A DNA stretch of 62,803 nucleotides, taken from CAYNFR01 sp964616755. GTDB lineage: Bacteria; Bacteroidota; Bacteroidia; Chitinophagales; Saprospiraceae. The first letter of the stretch is position 1. Each line of letters starts with the position of its first letter. Of the stretch, positions 35,634-43,663 are shown in pieces. The translations under genes were made by a program, and so were the position numbers. The DNA lies in contig CAZTSI010000018.1 in assembly GCA_964616755.1 (NCBI GenBank), forward strand, positions 1-62,803. The letters run 5' to 3'. The notes below the pieces were generated by a model that worked only from the letters and a program-made list of their open reading frames with translations, had not been told where the DNA came from and searched no databases.

Positions 35634-36164
35634 ATGAAGTACATAATAAGGTTTAGATATTTGTCTTTCTTTGGTTTAATGATCATGATTGGTTCTTGTA
35701 CCAATCAGCCTATCAACTTATTTCAAATAAATGTAGAGGCCGACTTTATTATCCCCGCGGGCTTGAATTCGATCGACACTTATTATTTTACTATCCCGCG
35801 AGTACCTACGCGGATCAGAAGCTATTGGTCTGGGGATGTGGCCGATTTTGGGGCTATTTTGCCCGCGAATGCCTTCTTAACATCGCGATTTAACAACATA
35901 GATTGGTCACTCGTGCGGGAAGTGTACATATTTGCGGTTTCGCCTAGTAATCCTGAAAATCGAAAAGAGATTTTTTATCAAAATATATTCGAACCTAATA
36001 GGCAAAGAGAATTGAGATTATTCAATTCTTTGCCAGATGTGAAAGATATTTTAAGTGAAGAATATTTCAATATTGAGGTTCGAATAAACTTCAGGGGCAT
36101 AACCCCTGTTGAGATAGATACTAGGATGCAAATGAATTTTAACGTACATGGCAAATCGGAATAG
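35634..36164 (+). CDS. Hypothetical lipoprotein
   Basis: 176 aa. Signal peptide with lipobox (FGLMIMIGSC, Cys about 22), so probably a membrane-anchored lipoprotein. The mature part is a predicted beta-rich domain with no motif I recognise; notable segments are IPAGLNSIDTYYFTIPRVPT and FNIEVRINFRGITP. It overlaps the next gene by 17 bp, so the products may be co-expressed, though nothing shows a joint function. Confidence 0.75.
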   Translation: MKYIIRFRYLSFFGLMIMIGSCTNQPINLFQINVEADFIIPAGLNSIDTYYFTIPRVPTRIRSYWSGDVADFGAILPANAFLTSRFNNIDWSLVREVYIFAVSPSNPENRKEIFYQNIFEPNRQRELRLFNSLPDVKDILSEEYFNIEVRINFRGITPVEIDTRMQMNFNVHGKSE

Positions 36165-36462
36165 ACAGAAGAACAAATACATGGTTACGTTTACATTGCC
36201 TTCAGAGATGAGTGCTGATATGCTGGGTTTAATTCCTGAACAACAGGCAAAAGTAGGTGAACTGTTTATTAAAGAGAAACTGATGAGTTATTCGCTTGCT
36301 ATGGATCGTTCTCGATTATGGGTTTTATTTGTTGCCGATAGTGAGAGCGAACTTATTTCTTTAATTGATCAATTGCCAATGACTAGCTATTTGGATTATG
36401 ATTATCATGAATTGATGTTTCATAATTCGGTGCAACTCGTTCCAAGTATGTCATTAAATTAA
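36148..36462 (+). CDS. Muconolactone isomerase-like small protein
   Basis: 104 aa from the ATG at 36148 inside the previous gene; a second ATG at 36181 would give 93 aa. It resembles the ferredoxin-like fold of muconolactone delta-isomerase: VTFTLPSEM at the start, then a helix with LFIKEKLMSYSL, a strand with RLWVLFVADSESEL and a closing QLPMTSYLDYDYHELMFH. The fold is shared by YCII-type proteins, so catalytic activity is not implied. It lies between a lipoprotein and an MFS gene. Confidence 0.6.
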   Translation: MANRNRQKNKYMVTFTLPSEMSADMLGLIPEQQAKVGELFIKEKLMSYSLAMDRSRLWVLFVADSESELISLIDQLPMTSYLDYDYHELMFHNSVQLVPSMSLN

Positions 36463-36466
36463 TCCA

Positions 36467-37657
36467 TTGTCACGTTTTTGGGCACTTTGTTCGTTAGCGT
36501 TTATCAATTTTACGCACATCATTGATTCGATGCTAATTATGCCGTTGGGAGATATATTTATCAAAGCTTTTGATATTAATGCTCAGCAATATTCCTTTTT
36601 GGTGTCGTCGTATGCCCTAGGTGCGACGTTGACGAGTGTTGGAGCCTTTTTTTATATGGATCGTTTTGATCGAAAGACATCTTTAATAGCGCTGTATACC
36701 GGTTTTGCTGTCGGTACGATGTTGTGTGGAGTGGTCAATACCTATTGGCTACTTTTAAGTTTAAGGTTTTTGACGGGGGCATTTGGCGGGGTTATAGGAG
36801 CTTTGGCATTTGCTATTGCTGCAGATTTGTATCCATTTACGGAGCGTGGTCGTGCTATGGGTATTTTGGTAGGTGCATTTAGCGCAGCCTCCGCATTAGG
36901 TGTTCCTTTCGGATTGTATTTGGCAGCTGTTTACTCTTGGCGTACCCCTTTTTTAGTACTTGGAGGTTTGGGCGTTATCTTATTAATAGGCATTATCCGT
37001 TATTTCCCTTCAATGACTGCACATTTGGAGAATCGTTTTGAAGAACCTTCGTTTAGAAAAACTATACACCAACTTTTCTCTGATCGAAATCAGCTTTTTG
37101 CTCTATTGCTGGGGGCTGTTCTAATCTTAGGTCATTTTATTATTATTCCTTTTATTTCACCGAGTTTGATCAGAAACGTTGGGTTTAGTCAGATGGACGT
37201 GACAAAAATATTCTTTTTTGGTGGCTTGGCTATGGTGTTTACTGCCCCTTTGGTCGGAAAGGCTACTGATCGTTTTGGGGTGATTCCGGTATTTACAAGT
37301 TTTATTCTTTTGTCATTTATTCCGACGATTGCGATTACTCAAATGACACCGCGTCCTGTGCATTATGCATTAATTTTCACCACTCTATTTTTTATCACTG
37401 GTAGCGGGCGCATGATTCCCGCCAACACGCTTATTACCGCCTCCGTAGGCAATGAATCGCGCGGAAGCTTTATGAGTATGAAATCTGCTTTACAACAGTT
37501 GGCTATTGCGCTAGCTTCCCTGATCAGTGGTGCTGTGGTCGTCATTAACGAAGAAGGCCTTTATGAAGGCTACCCCATCGTCGGTTATTTATCGATTTTC
37601 TTTTGCTTATTATGCTTATATCTCATTCGTTTTCTTCGAGTAGCTGATGGCAATTAG
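36467..37657 (+). CDS. MFS transporter
   Basis: 396 aa with 12 hydrophobic segments, starting at a TTG 5 bp after the previous stop; no ATG lies nearby. Family marks are the segment DRFDRKTSL after TM2 (the DRxGRR-like loop), LYPFTERGRAMGI after TM4 and GKATDRFGVIPVF in the second half. It falls among drug/sugar efflux-type MFS proteins (AraJ- or DHA1-like) by general look, but the substrate is open. It is the last gene of the 35634-37657 group. Confidence 0.85.
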   Translation: MSRFWALCSLAFINFTHIIDSMLIMPLGDIFIKAFDINAQQYSFLVSSYALGATLTSVGAFFYMDRFDRKTSLIALYTGFAVGTMLCGVVNTYWLLLSLRFLTGAFGGVIGALAFAIAADLYPFTERGRAMGILVGAFSAASALGVPFGLYLAAVYSWRTPFLVLGGLGVILLIGIIRYFPSMTAHLENRFEEPSFRKTIHQLFSDRNQLFALLLGAVLILGHFIIIPFISPSLIRNVGFSQMDVTKIFFFGGLAMVFTAPLVGKATDRFGVIPVFTSFILLSFIPTIAITQMTPRPVHYALIFTTLFFITGSGRMIPANTLITASVGNESRGSFMSMKSALQQLAIALASLISGAVVVINEEGLYEGYPIVGYLSIFFCLLCLYLIRFLRVADGN

Positions 37658-37825
37658 CCGGAGGATAGACAAAGGATGAACCCTTACTTTTAATGATTTT
37701 TACTAGCCTAGGGTTTATACTGTAGATTATCGCATCTAAATGTCTTAAATTAGTAGTTTAATCCCTTACGCCGTAGAAGACTATAACACAAAAACGTGTT
37801 GCCCATGAATAGTTGCTTGTTTTCT

Positions 37826-38356
37826 ATGAACAAGAGCGCTATGCTCTTCGTGCTACTTTTATGCCTTCCTTTCGCTTTCCTTAGGGCTAGCAATGAAACG
37901 CTTACGGACATAATCCTTATTAATGGAAATGCCGAACTTGTCGAAATGGATAAAAAAGGAGACATTATTCATCGTCTTCTAGCTGTACCTAATTATTTTG
38001 ACTCCCCGCAAAGTCATAATAGTCTAAAAAAGAAAAGTATGGCTCAGGTTCAAACCGTTGGCGACATCAATGGCGCTTCAAAGACCTGCCCACATGTTTT
38101 AGCCAATCATTTTCTGAAAATTCCCAATACTTCGACGGGGAAAGATTATGCTAATCAAGCCTCGGTCATCGGGTTGGGTACGACTTATGTTGACGAATCG
38201 TCAAATTGCATCCCAAATGCAGGCCTTGTAGTGTTCAATCCTCGGAATTCCAAACAATTTATACTTAATATGTACGCAAGGCGATTGACCTATGGCCTTG
38301 AATCCAAATTATACAGGTATAGAATACGGGATATGCGGCGAGAGTTGCCTAGCTAG
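37826..38356 (+). CDS. Hypothetical secreted protein
   Basis: About 176 aa from the ATG at 37826, which gives a classic signal peptide (MNKSAMLFVLLLCLPFAFLRA); ATG 37805 and GTG 37796 are alternatives. The mature part has no motif I know. It contains two Cys (SKTCPHVL and SSNCIPNAG), which might form a disulfide, and a YRIRDMRREL tail. Its 3' end overlaps the convergent gene at 38353 by 4 bp. Real-gene status is supported by the signal peptide and length only. Confidence 0.6.
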   Translation: MNKSAMLFVLLLCLPFAFLRASNETLTDIILINGNAELVEMDKKGDIIHRLLAVPNYFDSPQSHNSLKKKSMAQVQTVGDINGASKTCPHVLANHFLKIPNTSTGKDYANQASVIGLGTTYVDESSNCIPNAGLVVFNPRNSKQFILNMYARRLTYGLESKLYRYRIRDMRRELPS

Positions 38357-38922
38357 CCTAAACTCTCTCTTTCTGCATAGATTTTTCGGATAAATTCTTC
38401 AAAATCTTCTGCTGGAACATACCCTCGACCTTGGTAAACATTGCTCACAATTTTTAATCGTTTGGTTTTATCATTATGTATATCTAACTCGACATACATA
38501 TTACCATAAAGCTGTAAGACTGGGTTTCTAGCCCTGTATTTTATTGAAGGTTTGAGATATGCGTAGTAATGGGTCTGCACAGTCCCTTCTTCCATCTTCG
38601 TTTTTACTTCTGCATGTCCAGAGACATATTCGTTGGACAAAAGGGTTCTAATCAAATGAAAGAATAATTCCTTCCACGCGGGATCACTCATGACCATTCG
38701 CTTGGCATCCCAATGAATACCCCTATTCATAGGATCAATAAGGTAACTCATCCCTGTTAATTCACCGAGTTGCATATCGGCAAGCCCAATGTCTCGCCAT
38801 TTTGTCAAAAACGAATCAACCTCCGCTTGTACAGCTCTAGACGCTTGTTGACAGATGATTACTGACATATCCAGTACCTGACGATCTAGTAGCTTTTTCG
38901 ATCCAAAAAATTCGTGTAGCAT
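38353..38922 (-). CDS. Hypothetical protein linked to gldB
   Basis: 189 aa, soluble, with no signal peptide. Helical N-terminal half (VIICQQASRAVQAEVDSFL), then a predicted beta-rich part (EGTVQTHYYAYLKPSIKYRA, YVELDIHNDKTKRLKIVSNV). I recognise no family; it does not look like GldC, which often lies beside gldB in flavobacteria. It begins 30 bp after the gldB stop on the same strand, so it is probably co-transcribed with gldB. Confidence 0.65.
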   Translation of the reverse strand: MLHEFFGSKKLLDRQVLDMSVIICQQASRAVQAEVDSFLTKWRDIGLADMQLGELTGMSYLIDPMNRGIHWDAKRMVMSDPAWKELFFHLIRTLLSNEYVSGHAEVKTKMEEGTVQTHYYAYLKPSIKYRARNPVLQLYGNMYVELDIHNDKTKRLKIVSNVYQGRGYVPAEDFEEFIRKIYAERESLG

Positions 38923-38952
38923 AGTAGCGTAACAGTCAAGCGGCCAATAAGA

Positions 38953-39993
38953 TTATCGTGGTGGTTTATATTTACTCTGATCCAAAATATCTTGAGGGTC
39001 TGTCAGCATTAATAAGGCTGAAAGTGAAATCTCGGGGTGTCGTCTCATAAAGGCTTTGACGATCTGCATTCCCATGTAATTTCCTGTTTGCCCCGGAGCT
39101 TCGATAGGCATTCCCGGGGAGTTTGGCGCTGGTGAAACTAATTTGCTGAATTTTCGTACATCCGTTTCATAAAAAAGATTCTCTTCAAAAAAGTAGTTCC
39201 ACATTTCTCTTTCATTGTTTTTACACCACTCCAATTGGCTCGCGGTATATTCAAACACGATAGAATCGGGCAAAAAGTTCAAGATCTGATCCTTTGCGTA
39301 GAGCTTTATACCTCCCCAAATCATCATATGCAAAAAGTCGCTCTTCGTGAGTGGTGCCATACGATCTTCAATCAAAACGTCAATAGCTTTAGATGCCAAA
39401 TAGCTCGGATCATATGTCCGCGAGAGATATGATGAGAATTGTGGGTTGCCCGGATCTATGCTGGCATAAGGAAAATCCTGACCCATAAACATGTCTAAAC
39501 CAAGAGCCAACCCCTCGCCGCGAGGTGTTTCAAACAAAAAACTTTGCAGCGCGAACCCACTAATAAACGTATAAACCTCTATAGGGGGGGCATTTACTTC
39601 TTCTAAAAGCTCTCTGAAGCGCTGAATAGCCTGCGCGATTGCTGGTTCGTGGGCTATCATGGAAGAAAACTTAGAAAGCACATCTGTGTATAATTGTAAG
39701 TAGCTAGTATCCGTATGCAAGCCTATTATCTCGGTTTTAACCCGTGCAGAGTCTCCCGTTATTTGTAGTACTGAACTTATATACAGATCATAAAATGAAG
39801 AGTCTGTAGCTATTAAAATTTGATAAAGCTCATCAACACGAGCTGACTGAATAAGCGAATCAATTAGTTTCTCTGTCCTAATTATTGGTATTGTTAAAGA
39901 GAGATTAAGAGGAGCAATATCCTCCACATTAGTCTTCTGACATGCCAAAAACATAACCGTCAAAAAAATGATTGTCAAAGGGCGATAGCGCAT
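38953..39993 (-). CDS. gldB: Gliding motility lipoprotein GldB
   Basis: 346 aa with a lipoprotein signal (IIFLTVMFLAC, Cys about 18). The body has the GldB/DUF2268-like pattern: LGLDMFMGQDFPYA in the middle, DFLHMMIWGGIKLYAKDQIL, YTASQLEWCKNNEREMWNYF, and the end APGQTGNYMGMQIVKAFM with DILDQSKYKPP. GldB is an inner-face or periplasmic lipoprotein required for gliding in Flavobacterium; its biochemical role is unknown. Together with sprA and porQ it supports a gliding or type IX secreting organism. Confidence 0.88.
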   Translation of the reverse strand: MRYRPLTIIFLTVMFLACQKTNVEDIAPLNLSLTIPIIRTEKLIDSLIQSARVDELYQILIATDSSFYDLYISSVLQITGDSARVKTEIIGLHTDTSYLQLYTDVLSKFSSMIAHEPAIAQAIQRFRELLEEVNAPPIEVYTFISGFALQSFLFETPRGEGLALGLDMFMGQDFPYASIDPGNPQFSSYLSRTYDPSYLASKAIDVLIEDRMAPLTKSDFLHMMIWGGIKLYAKDQILNFLPDSIVFEYTASQLEWCKNNEREMWNYFFEENLFYETDVRKFSKLVSPAPNSPGMPIEAPGQTGNYMGMQIVKAFMRRHPEISLSALLMLTDPQDILDQSKYKPPR

Positions 39994-40061
39994 ATGTGTT
40001 TTTCTTGTCCTTCAAATTGATCTAACGTCTTACATTTAACAAAGATTATACTTCTTGATTT

Positions 40062-40916
40062 ATGTTATTAGACGAACAAAGCTTACAGTGGTTTATCCTC
40101 GAAGGTCTTAAGGAGGATGTGCGCGATGGTGATCATACGAGCAATGCTTGTATACCCAAAAATCAAATCAGCAAGGGAAAACTCTTGATTAAAGATAGCG
40201 GAGTCTTGTGTGGAGTGCCTGTGGCGAAGGCCATTTTTGAATACCTAGACCCCCAGTCGGAACTCGACATCATATGGCATGATGGGGCTCAGGTAGAATA
40301 CGGTGACGTTGCATTTTTTCTCAACTGCAATAGTCGAACCTTACTGCAAGGAGAACGTCTAGCACTTAATATACTTCAGCGTTTAAGTGGTATCGCCACC
40401 ATGAGCCGTCGGTTTGCGAAGGAGGTAAAAGATATGCCAGTTACTATCTTAGATACTCGAAAGACGACCCCTCTTTTGCGCTTCTTAGAAAAGTATGCCG
40501 TTAGCATCGGAGGTTGCCAAAATTATAGAAGTGGGTTGTATGATCGTTTTATGATCAAGGATAATCATATCAAAGCCGCTGGCAGCATTACCAAGGCTGT
40601 AAAGCTTTGTCAGCAATATCAAGCCGCTAAAGATACTTGTTTAGATATGACGATAGAGGTTCGCACGTTTGAAGAATTATATGAAGTATTAACCCTTGAT
40701 GTAAAGGCAAGAATTATGCTTGACAACATGAGTGTAGAGCAACTTTATGAGGCCGTTAGAATCATTGATGGCCGGCAAGAAATTGAAGCTTCTGGGGGAG
40801 TAAGGCTTGATAAGTTGCGCGCTATTGCGGCCACAGGTGTTAATTATATTTCTGTCGGTGCATTGACACACTCTGCGCCATGCCTAGATATCAGTCTGAA
40901 GGTGGTTGAAGAATAA
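40062..40916 (+). CDS. nadC: Nicotinate-nucleotide pyrophosphorylase (carboxylating)
   Basis: 284 aa, the usual length. The enzyme converts quinolinate and PRPP to nicotinate mononucleotide, CO2 and pyrophosphate in de novo NAD synthesis. Motifs: EDVRDGDHTSNACI at the N-terminus, LNILQRLSGIATMSR, ILDTRKTTPLLR (PRPP/phosphate contacts), NYRSGLYDRFMIKDNH (Lys and Asp of the active site; GGCQNYR replaces the common GGGxNHR), and IMLDNMS with EASGGVRLDKL. No nadA or nadB is nearby. It is divergent from gldB. Confidence 0.95.
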   Translation: MLLDEQSLQWFILEGLKEDVRDGDHTSNACIPKNQISKGKLLIKDSGVLCGVPVAKAIFEYLDPQSELDIIWHDGAQVEYGDVAFFLNCNSRTLLQGERLALNILQRLSGIATMSRRFAKEVKDMPVTILDTRKTTPLLRFLEKYAVSIGGCQNYRSGLYDRFMIKDNHIKAAGSITKAVKLCQQYQAAKDTCLDMTIEVRTFEELYEVLTLDVKARIMLDNMSVEQLYEAVRIIDGRQEIEASGGVRLDKLRAIAATGVNYISVGALTHSAPCLDISLKVVEE

Positions 40917-40940
40917 CTTGTGATTATCATTTGACTTGAT

Positions 40941-41005
40941 GGGGTATCCAGAAGGTAAAAAAGCTAATTTCTCTCAATAGCTCTCCTTTGTTTTCTAGAT
41001 ACCCC
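40941..41005. other. Nested inverted repeat downstream of nadC
   Basis: GGGGTATC (40941-40948) pairs with GATACCCC (40998-41005). Next inside, AGAA pairs with TTCT across one mismatch, and in the centre AGCTA pairs with TAGCT. No T tract follows on the plus strand, so it is not a plain terminator. It may be a transcript-end or stability structure. Confidence 0.45.
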
Positions 41006-41023
41006 CTTCAAATCTGCCCCGCA

Positions 41024-41131
41024 TTACTGTGGGTAAGTTATGGTTAAAAAAATAAGTAATGCCCCAAAAAAGATCAGCGCTATCCAAAAGCGGCCATCTT
41101 TAAAAGCATTTGTTGAGTTGTGTTGAATCAT
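41024..41131 (-). CDS. Possible 35-aa single-pass membrane protein
   Basis: ATG at 41131 on the minus strand; the frame reads MIQHNSTNAFKDGRFW, then IALIFFGALLIFLTITYPQ, then TAA. A short polar N-terminus with Lys/Arg followed by one clean transmembrane helix is a typical small bacterial membrane protein. It is too short for normal gene calling and no homologue was checked. The rest of 40917-41758 holds no convincing gene. Confidence 0.4.
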   Translation of the reverse strand: MIQHNSTNAFKDGRFWIALIFFGALLIFLTITYPQ

Positions 41132-41726
41132 GAGTGAGTTTTGGAAATGGGTCTAATGACTCCTCGCGACCGATTTGGGCGCTCAGAACCCTGTTATTTT
41201 TTTGATCGACACGTTTGCCGACAAACCTCACTGATCAAATAATTGATTTGGTTATTTACTCAGATGCACAAACGATGCCATGCCATTTTTTGCATATATG
41301 TATAATATACCGATTGGCATACTTCATTGTAACAGATTAATACATAATGCTCCTTATACATGTGTAATGCTCTGAATTTTAATATTTTATATAGCATCTT
41401 AAATTCAATACGAGAGCATCTTTTCTACATGACAGTTATAAAATACCCTAAAACTTTAGAAGAAGATTCTGCGTATATACAGATGAAATGATAAGGGTCA
41501 AAAAAAGTCAGCGACAATAGGCCATTGAGCATGGTAATAAATCAGAAGATTAAGAAATGGAAAATGGGGACGGAGATGTCCTTTCTTACCCCTTATAAAA
41601 TCTTCCCCTTACAAAAGTAGAATGAAACCAACGTGGATAAAGTATATCTACTTTGTTCTCAATCTTATGTCAATAATGACCTCGCCGCGGCAAAGGCTCT
41701 ATCCCCAGCAGGTAAAAAACTCGGAA
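41132..41726. other. Long non-coding stretch before the LacI gene
   Basis: About 600 bp, AT-rich, with only trivial short ORFs (for example from 41429, 20 codons). I see no RNA gene or mobile element here. Confidence 0.6.
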
Positions 41727-41745
41727 CTTAATCGTTAACGTTAAG
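41727..41745 (+). promoter_or_regulatory. Likely LacI-family operator
   Basis: CTTAATCGTTAACGTTAAG contains the perfect palindrome TTAACGTTAA (41735-41744) inside a larger imperfect one. LacI-type regulators favour palindromes centred on CG. It ends 13 bp before the regulator's start codon, which would suit autorepression. Confidence 0.5.
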
Positions 41746-41758
41746 GTTTCTGTAATAA

Positions 41759-42793
41759 ATGATATATAATATGTCTGCAAAACGTTCGACGTTAAAAGAT
41801 ATCGCTAACTATCTGAATGTGTCTACCACTACGGTTTCTAGAGCCTTAAATGATAAGGAAGACATTAGCGCTGAAATGCGCAAAAAGGTAAAAGAAGTAG
41901 CTAAGTTTTTACACTACAAACCCAACAGTATAGCTATTAGTCTTCGCAAAAAGTCTTCTACCAATTTGATTGGGCTGATTATTCCAACCGTGGATCATTA
42001 TTTTTTTTCTACTATACTGAAAGGAGCTATATCATCCTCGCACTCTTCCCAATACTTGACCCTTATTGGTGAGAGCAATCACGACACACGGCGCGAAACC
42101 GAAATCATCAATCAATTTAATGATCATTATGTGTCGGGCATTATATTTATTCCTAGTCGAAACAAGGCTTCTCGCAACAATGTCCTACTTCTTCAAGATC
42201 GTCAAATGCCCTTTGTATTAATCGATCGACAATTTTCGGGTTTTGATGGCAGTTTTGTGTTTCACGATGGCTATGCTGGGGCGTATAAGGCTGTGAGTTA
42301 TCTAATTAAGTGTGGACGCAGAAGAATTGCCTTGTTGCGAGGAGATGGGGAGTGCTCTATCAGCAATGAACGATACAAGGGATATGTTGACGCTTTGTAT
42401 CATTCCCTTTTGCCTATAGATGATCGCTACGTAAAACACTGTCCTGGCACAACAAAAGAAGAAGCTTATCTAATGACTAAGTCAATTTTTGACTCCGAAC
42501 AAGAGCCCCCTGATGCGATATTCTCCATCACAGATCATATGGCTGCAGGGGTCTATGCTTATGCTTATGAGGCTGGATTAGAAATCCCTAAAGATATCGC
42601 CGTGATTGGTTTTAGCAATGCCGAGTTGTCCACTTATTTATTACCTCAATTAACGACAGTCAATCAAGATGGTAATTTAATGGGTATAACCGCAATGGAT
42701 TTCTTGACCCAACAAATTAATGATCCCTCCGTTCAACAAAAAAGAATTTTTGAATCTGATCTTATTATCAGAGATTCAACACCGCGATTATAA
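41759..42793 (+). CDS. LacI family transcriptional regulator
   Basis: 344 aa. The N-terminal helix-turn-helix has STLKDIANYLNVSTTTVSRALND followed by the hinge helix HYKPNSIAISLRKKSS. The periplasmic-binding-protein-like effector domain (about residues 65-340) includes LIGLIIPTVDHYFFS, VLIDRQFSGF, ALLRGDGECSIS and VIGFSNAELSTYLLPQLTTV. Its ligand is presumably a sugar or nucleoside. No transport or catabolic genes are adjacent; the next genes are a hydrolase, a protease and tsaB, so its targets may be elsewhere. A palindromic operator lies just upstream. Confidence 0.93.
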   Translation: MIYNMSAKRSTLKDIANYLNVSTTTVSRALNDKEDISAEMRKKVKEVAKFLHYKPNSIAISLRKKSSTNLIGLIIPTVDHYFFSTILKGAISSSHSSQYLTLIGESNHDTRRETEIINQFNDHYVSGIIFIPSRNKASRNNVLLLQDRQMPFVLIDRQFSGFDGSFVFHDGYAGAYKAVSYLIKCGRRRIALLRGDGECSISNERYKGYVDALYHSLLPIDDRYVKHCPGTTKEEAYLMTKSIFDSEQEPPDAIFSITDHMAAGVYAYAYEAGLEIPKDIAVIGFSNAELSTYLLPQLTTVNQDGNLMGITAMDFLTQQINDPSVQQKRIFESDLIIRDSTPRL

Positions 42794-42848
42794 ATTAGAT
42801 ATAGGTCGTTATTTAAAAAAGCCTATATCACACAAAACGAATAGTATT

Positions 42849-43616
42849 ATGATACTTCATTTTAAAGAAAATGGTAATGGTGAACCAATATTGGTCTTGC
42901 ACGGGCTTTTTGGTATGTTAGACAATTGGCAGGCCATTTCTAAGGAATTAGCGCAAGAATTTCGTGTAATAAGTGTGGATCTTCGCAATCACGGTAGATC
43001 ATTTCATCATCCTGAAATTGATTATCCGATTATGGCCAAAGACTTGGCGATATTGCTTGATCACTTATCCATTGAGAAAATTCATATTATAGGGCACTCT
43101 ATGGGCGGCAAAGTGGCTATCCAATTTGCCGCCGACTATACTGAACGCATCATAAGTCTTAGCGTAATAGATATCGCCCCTATTTCATATGAAAGAGGCC
43201 ATGATGATATATTTAGCGCGGTGTTGTCCATAGACATAAATAGAATGGCGACTCGTCAAGATGTACAACATGTTCTTAGCGAAAAAATCCCTAACAAAAC
43301 AGTGGTTCAGTTTTTAATGAAGGGTCTTTCTAGAACCGAATCCGGATTTGAGTGGCGCACAAATTTTAATGCTTTGTATAGCCATTACGATCAACTGAAG
43401 GATCGTCCCGAAGTGTTGGGCACTATATCTTGTCCTACAATGCTGGTTGTCGGTCGAAAGTCACCGTACGTCTCCGAAGAAGGGATAAGTGTAGCAAAGC
43501 AGCTGTTTGTTAACCTAAAGGTGACATATCTTGATACTGGGCATTGGGTGCATGCTGAACGCCCAAAAGAACTTTTAGATATTTTTAAGACATTTATCCG
43601 CGCTATAAGCGTTTAA
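42849..43616 (+). CDS. Alpha/beta hydrolase, YbfF-like esterase
   Basis: 255 aa from the ATG at 42849; an open frame reaches back to 42720 inside the LacI gene but lacks family character. Triad: nucleophile in IIGHSMGGKVAI, acid probably in the region after PTMLVVGRKSPYVSEE, His in DTGHWVHAE. LVLHGLFGMLDNWQ carries the oxyanion segment and VDLRNHGRS the following loop. The HGLFG/DNW and DLRNHG patterns are those of YbfF-type acyl esterases. Cytoplasmic, substrate unknown. Confidence 0.85.
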   Translation: MILHFKENGNGEPILVLHGLFGMLDNWQAISKELAQEFRVISVDLRNHGRSFHHPEIDYPIMAKDLAILLDHLSIEKIHIIGHSMGGKVAIQFAADYTERIISLSVIDIAPISYERGHDDIFSAVLSIDINRMATRQDVQHVLSEKIPNKTVVQFLMKGLSRTESGFEWRTNFNALYSHYDQLKDRPEVLGTISCPTMLVVGRKSPYVSEEGISVAKQLFVNLKVTYLDTGHWVHAERPKELLDIFKTFIRAISV

Positions 43617-43663
43617 GACGTGGAGTTGTATCCCCCTTTTATATAATAGAAAGCTTCTTAATC

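Noticed and set aside
41429..41626. Short plus-strand ORFs of 20-29 codons before the LacI gene
   Set aside because: No membrane segment, signal peptide or conserved pattern; likely chance.
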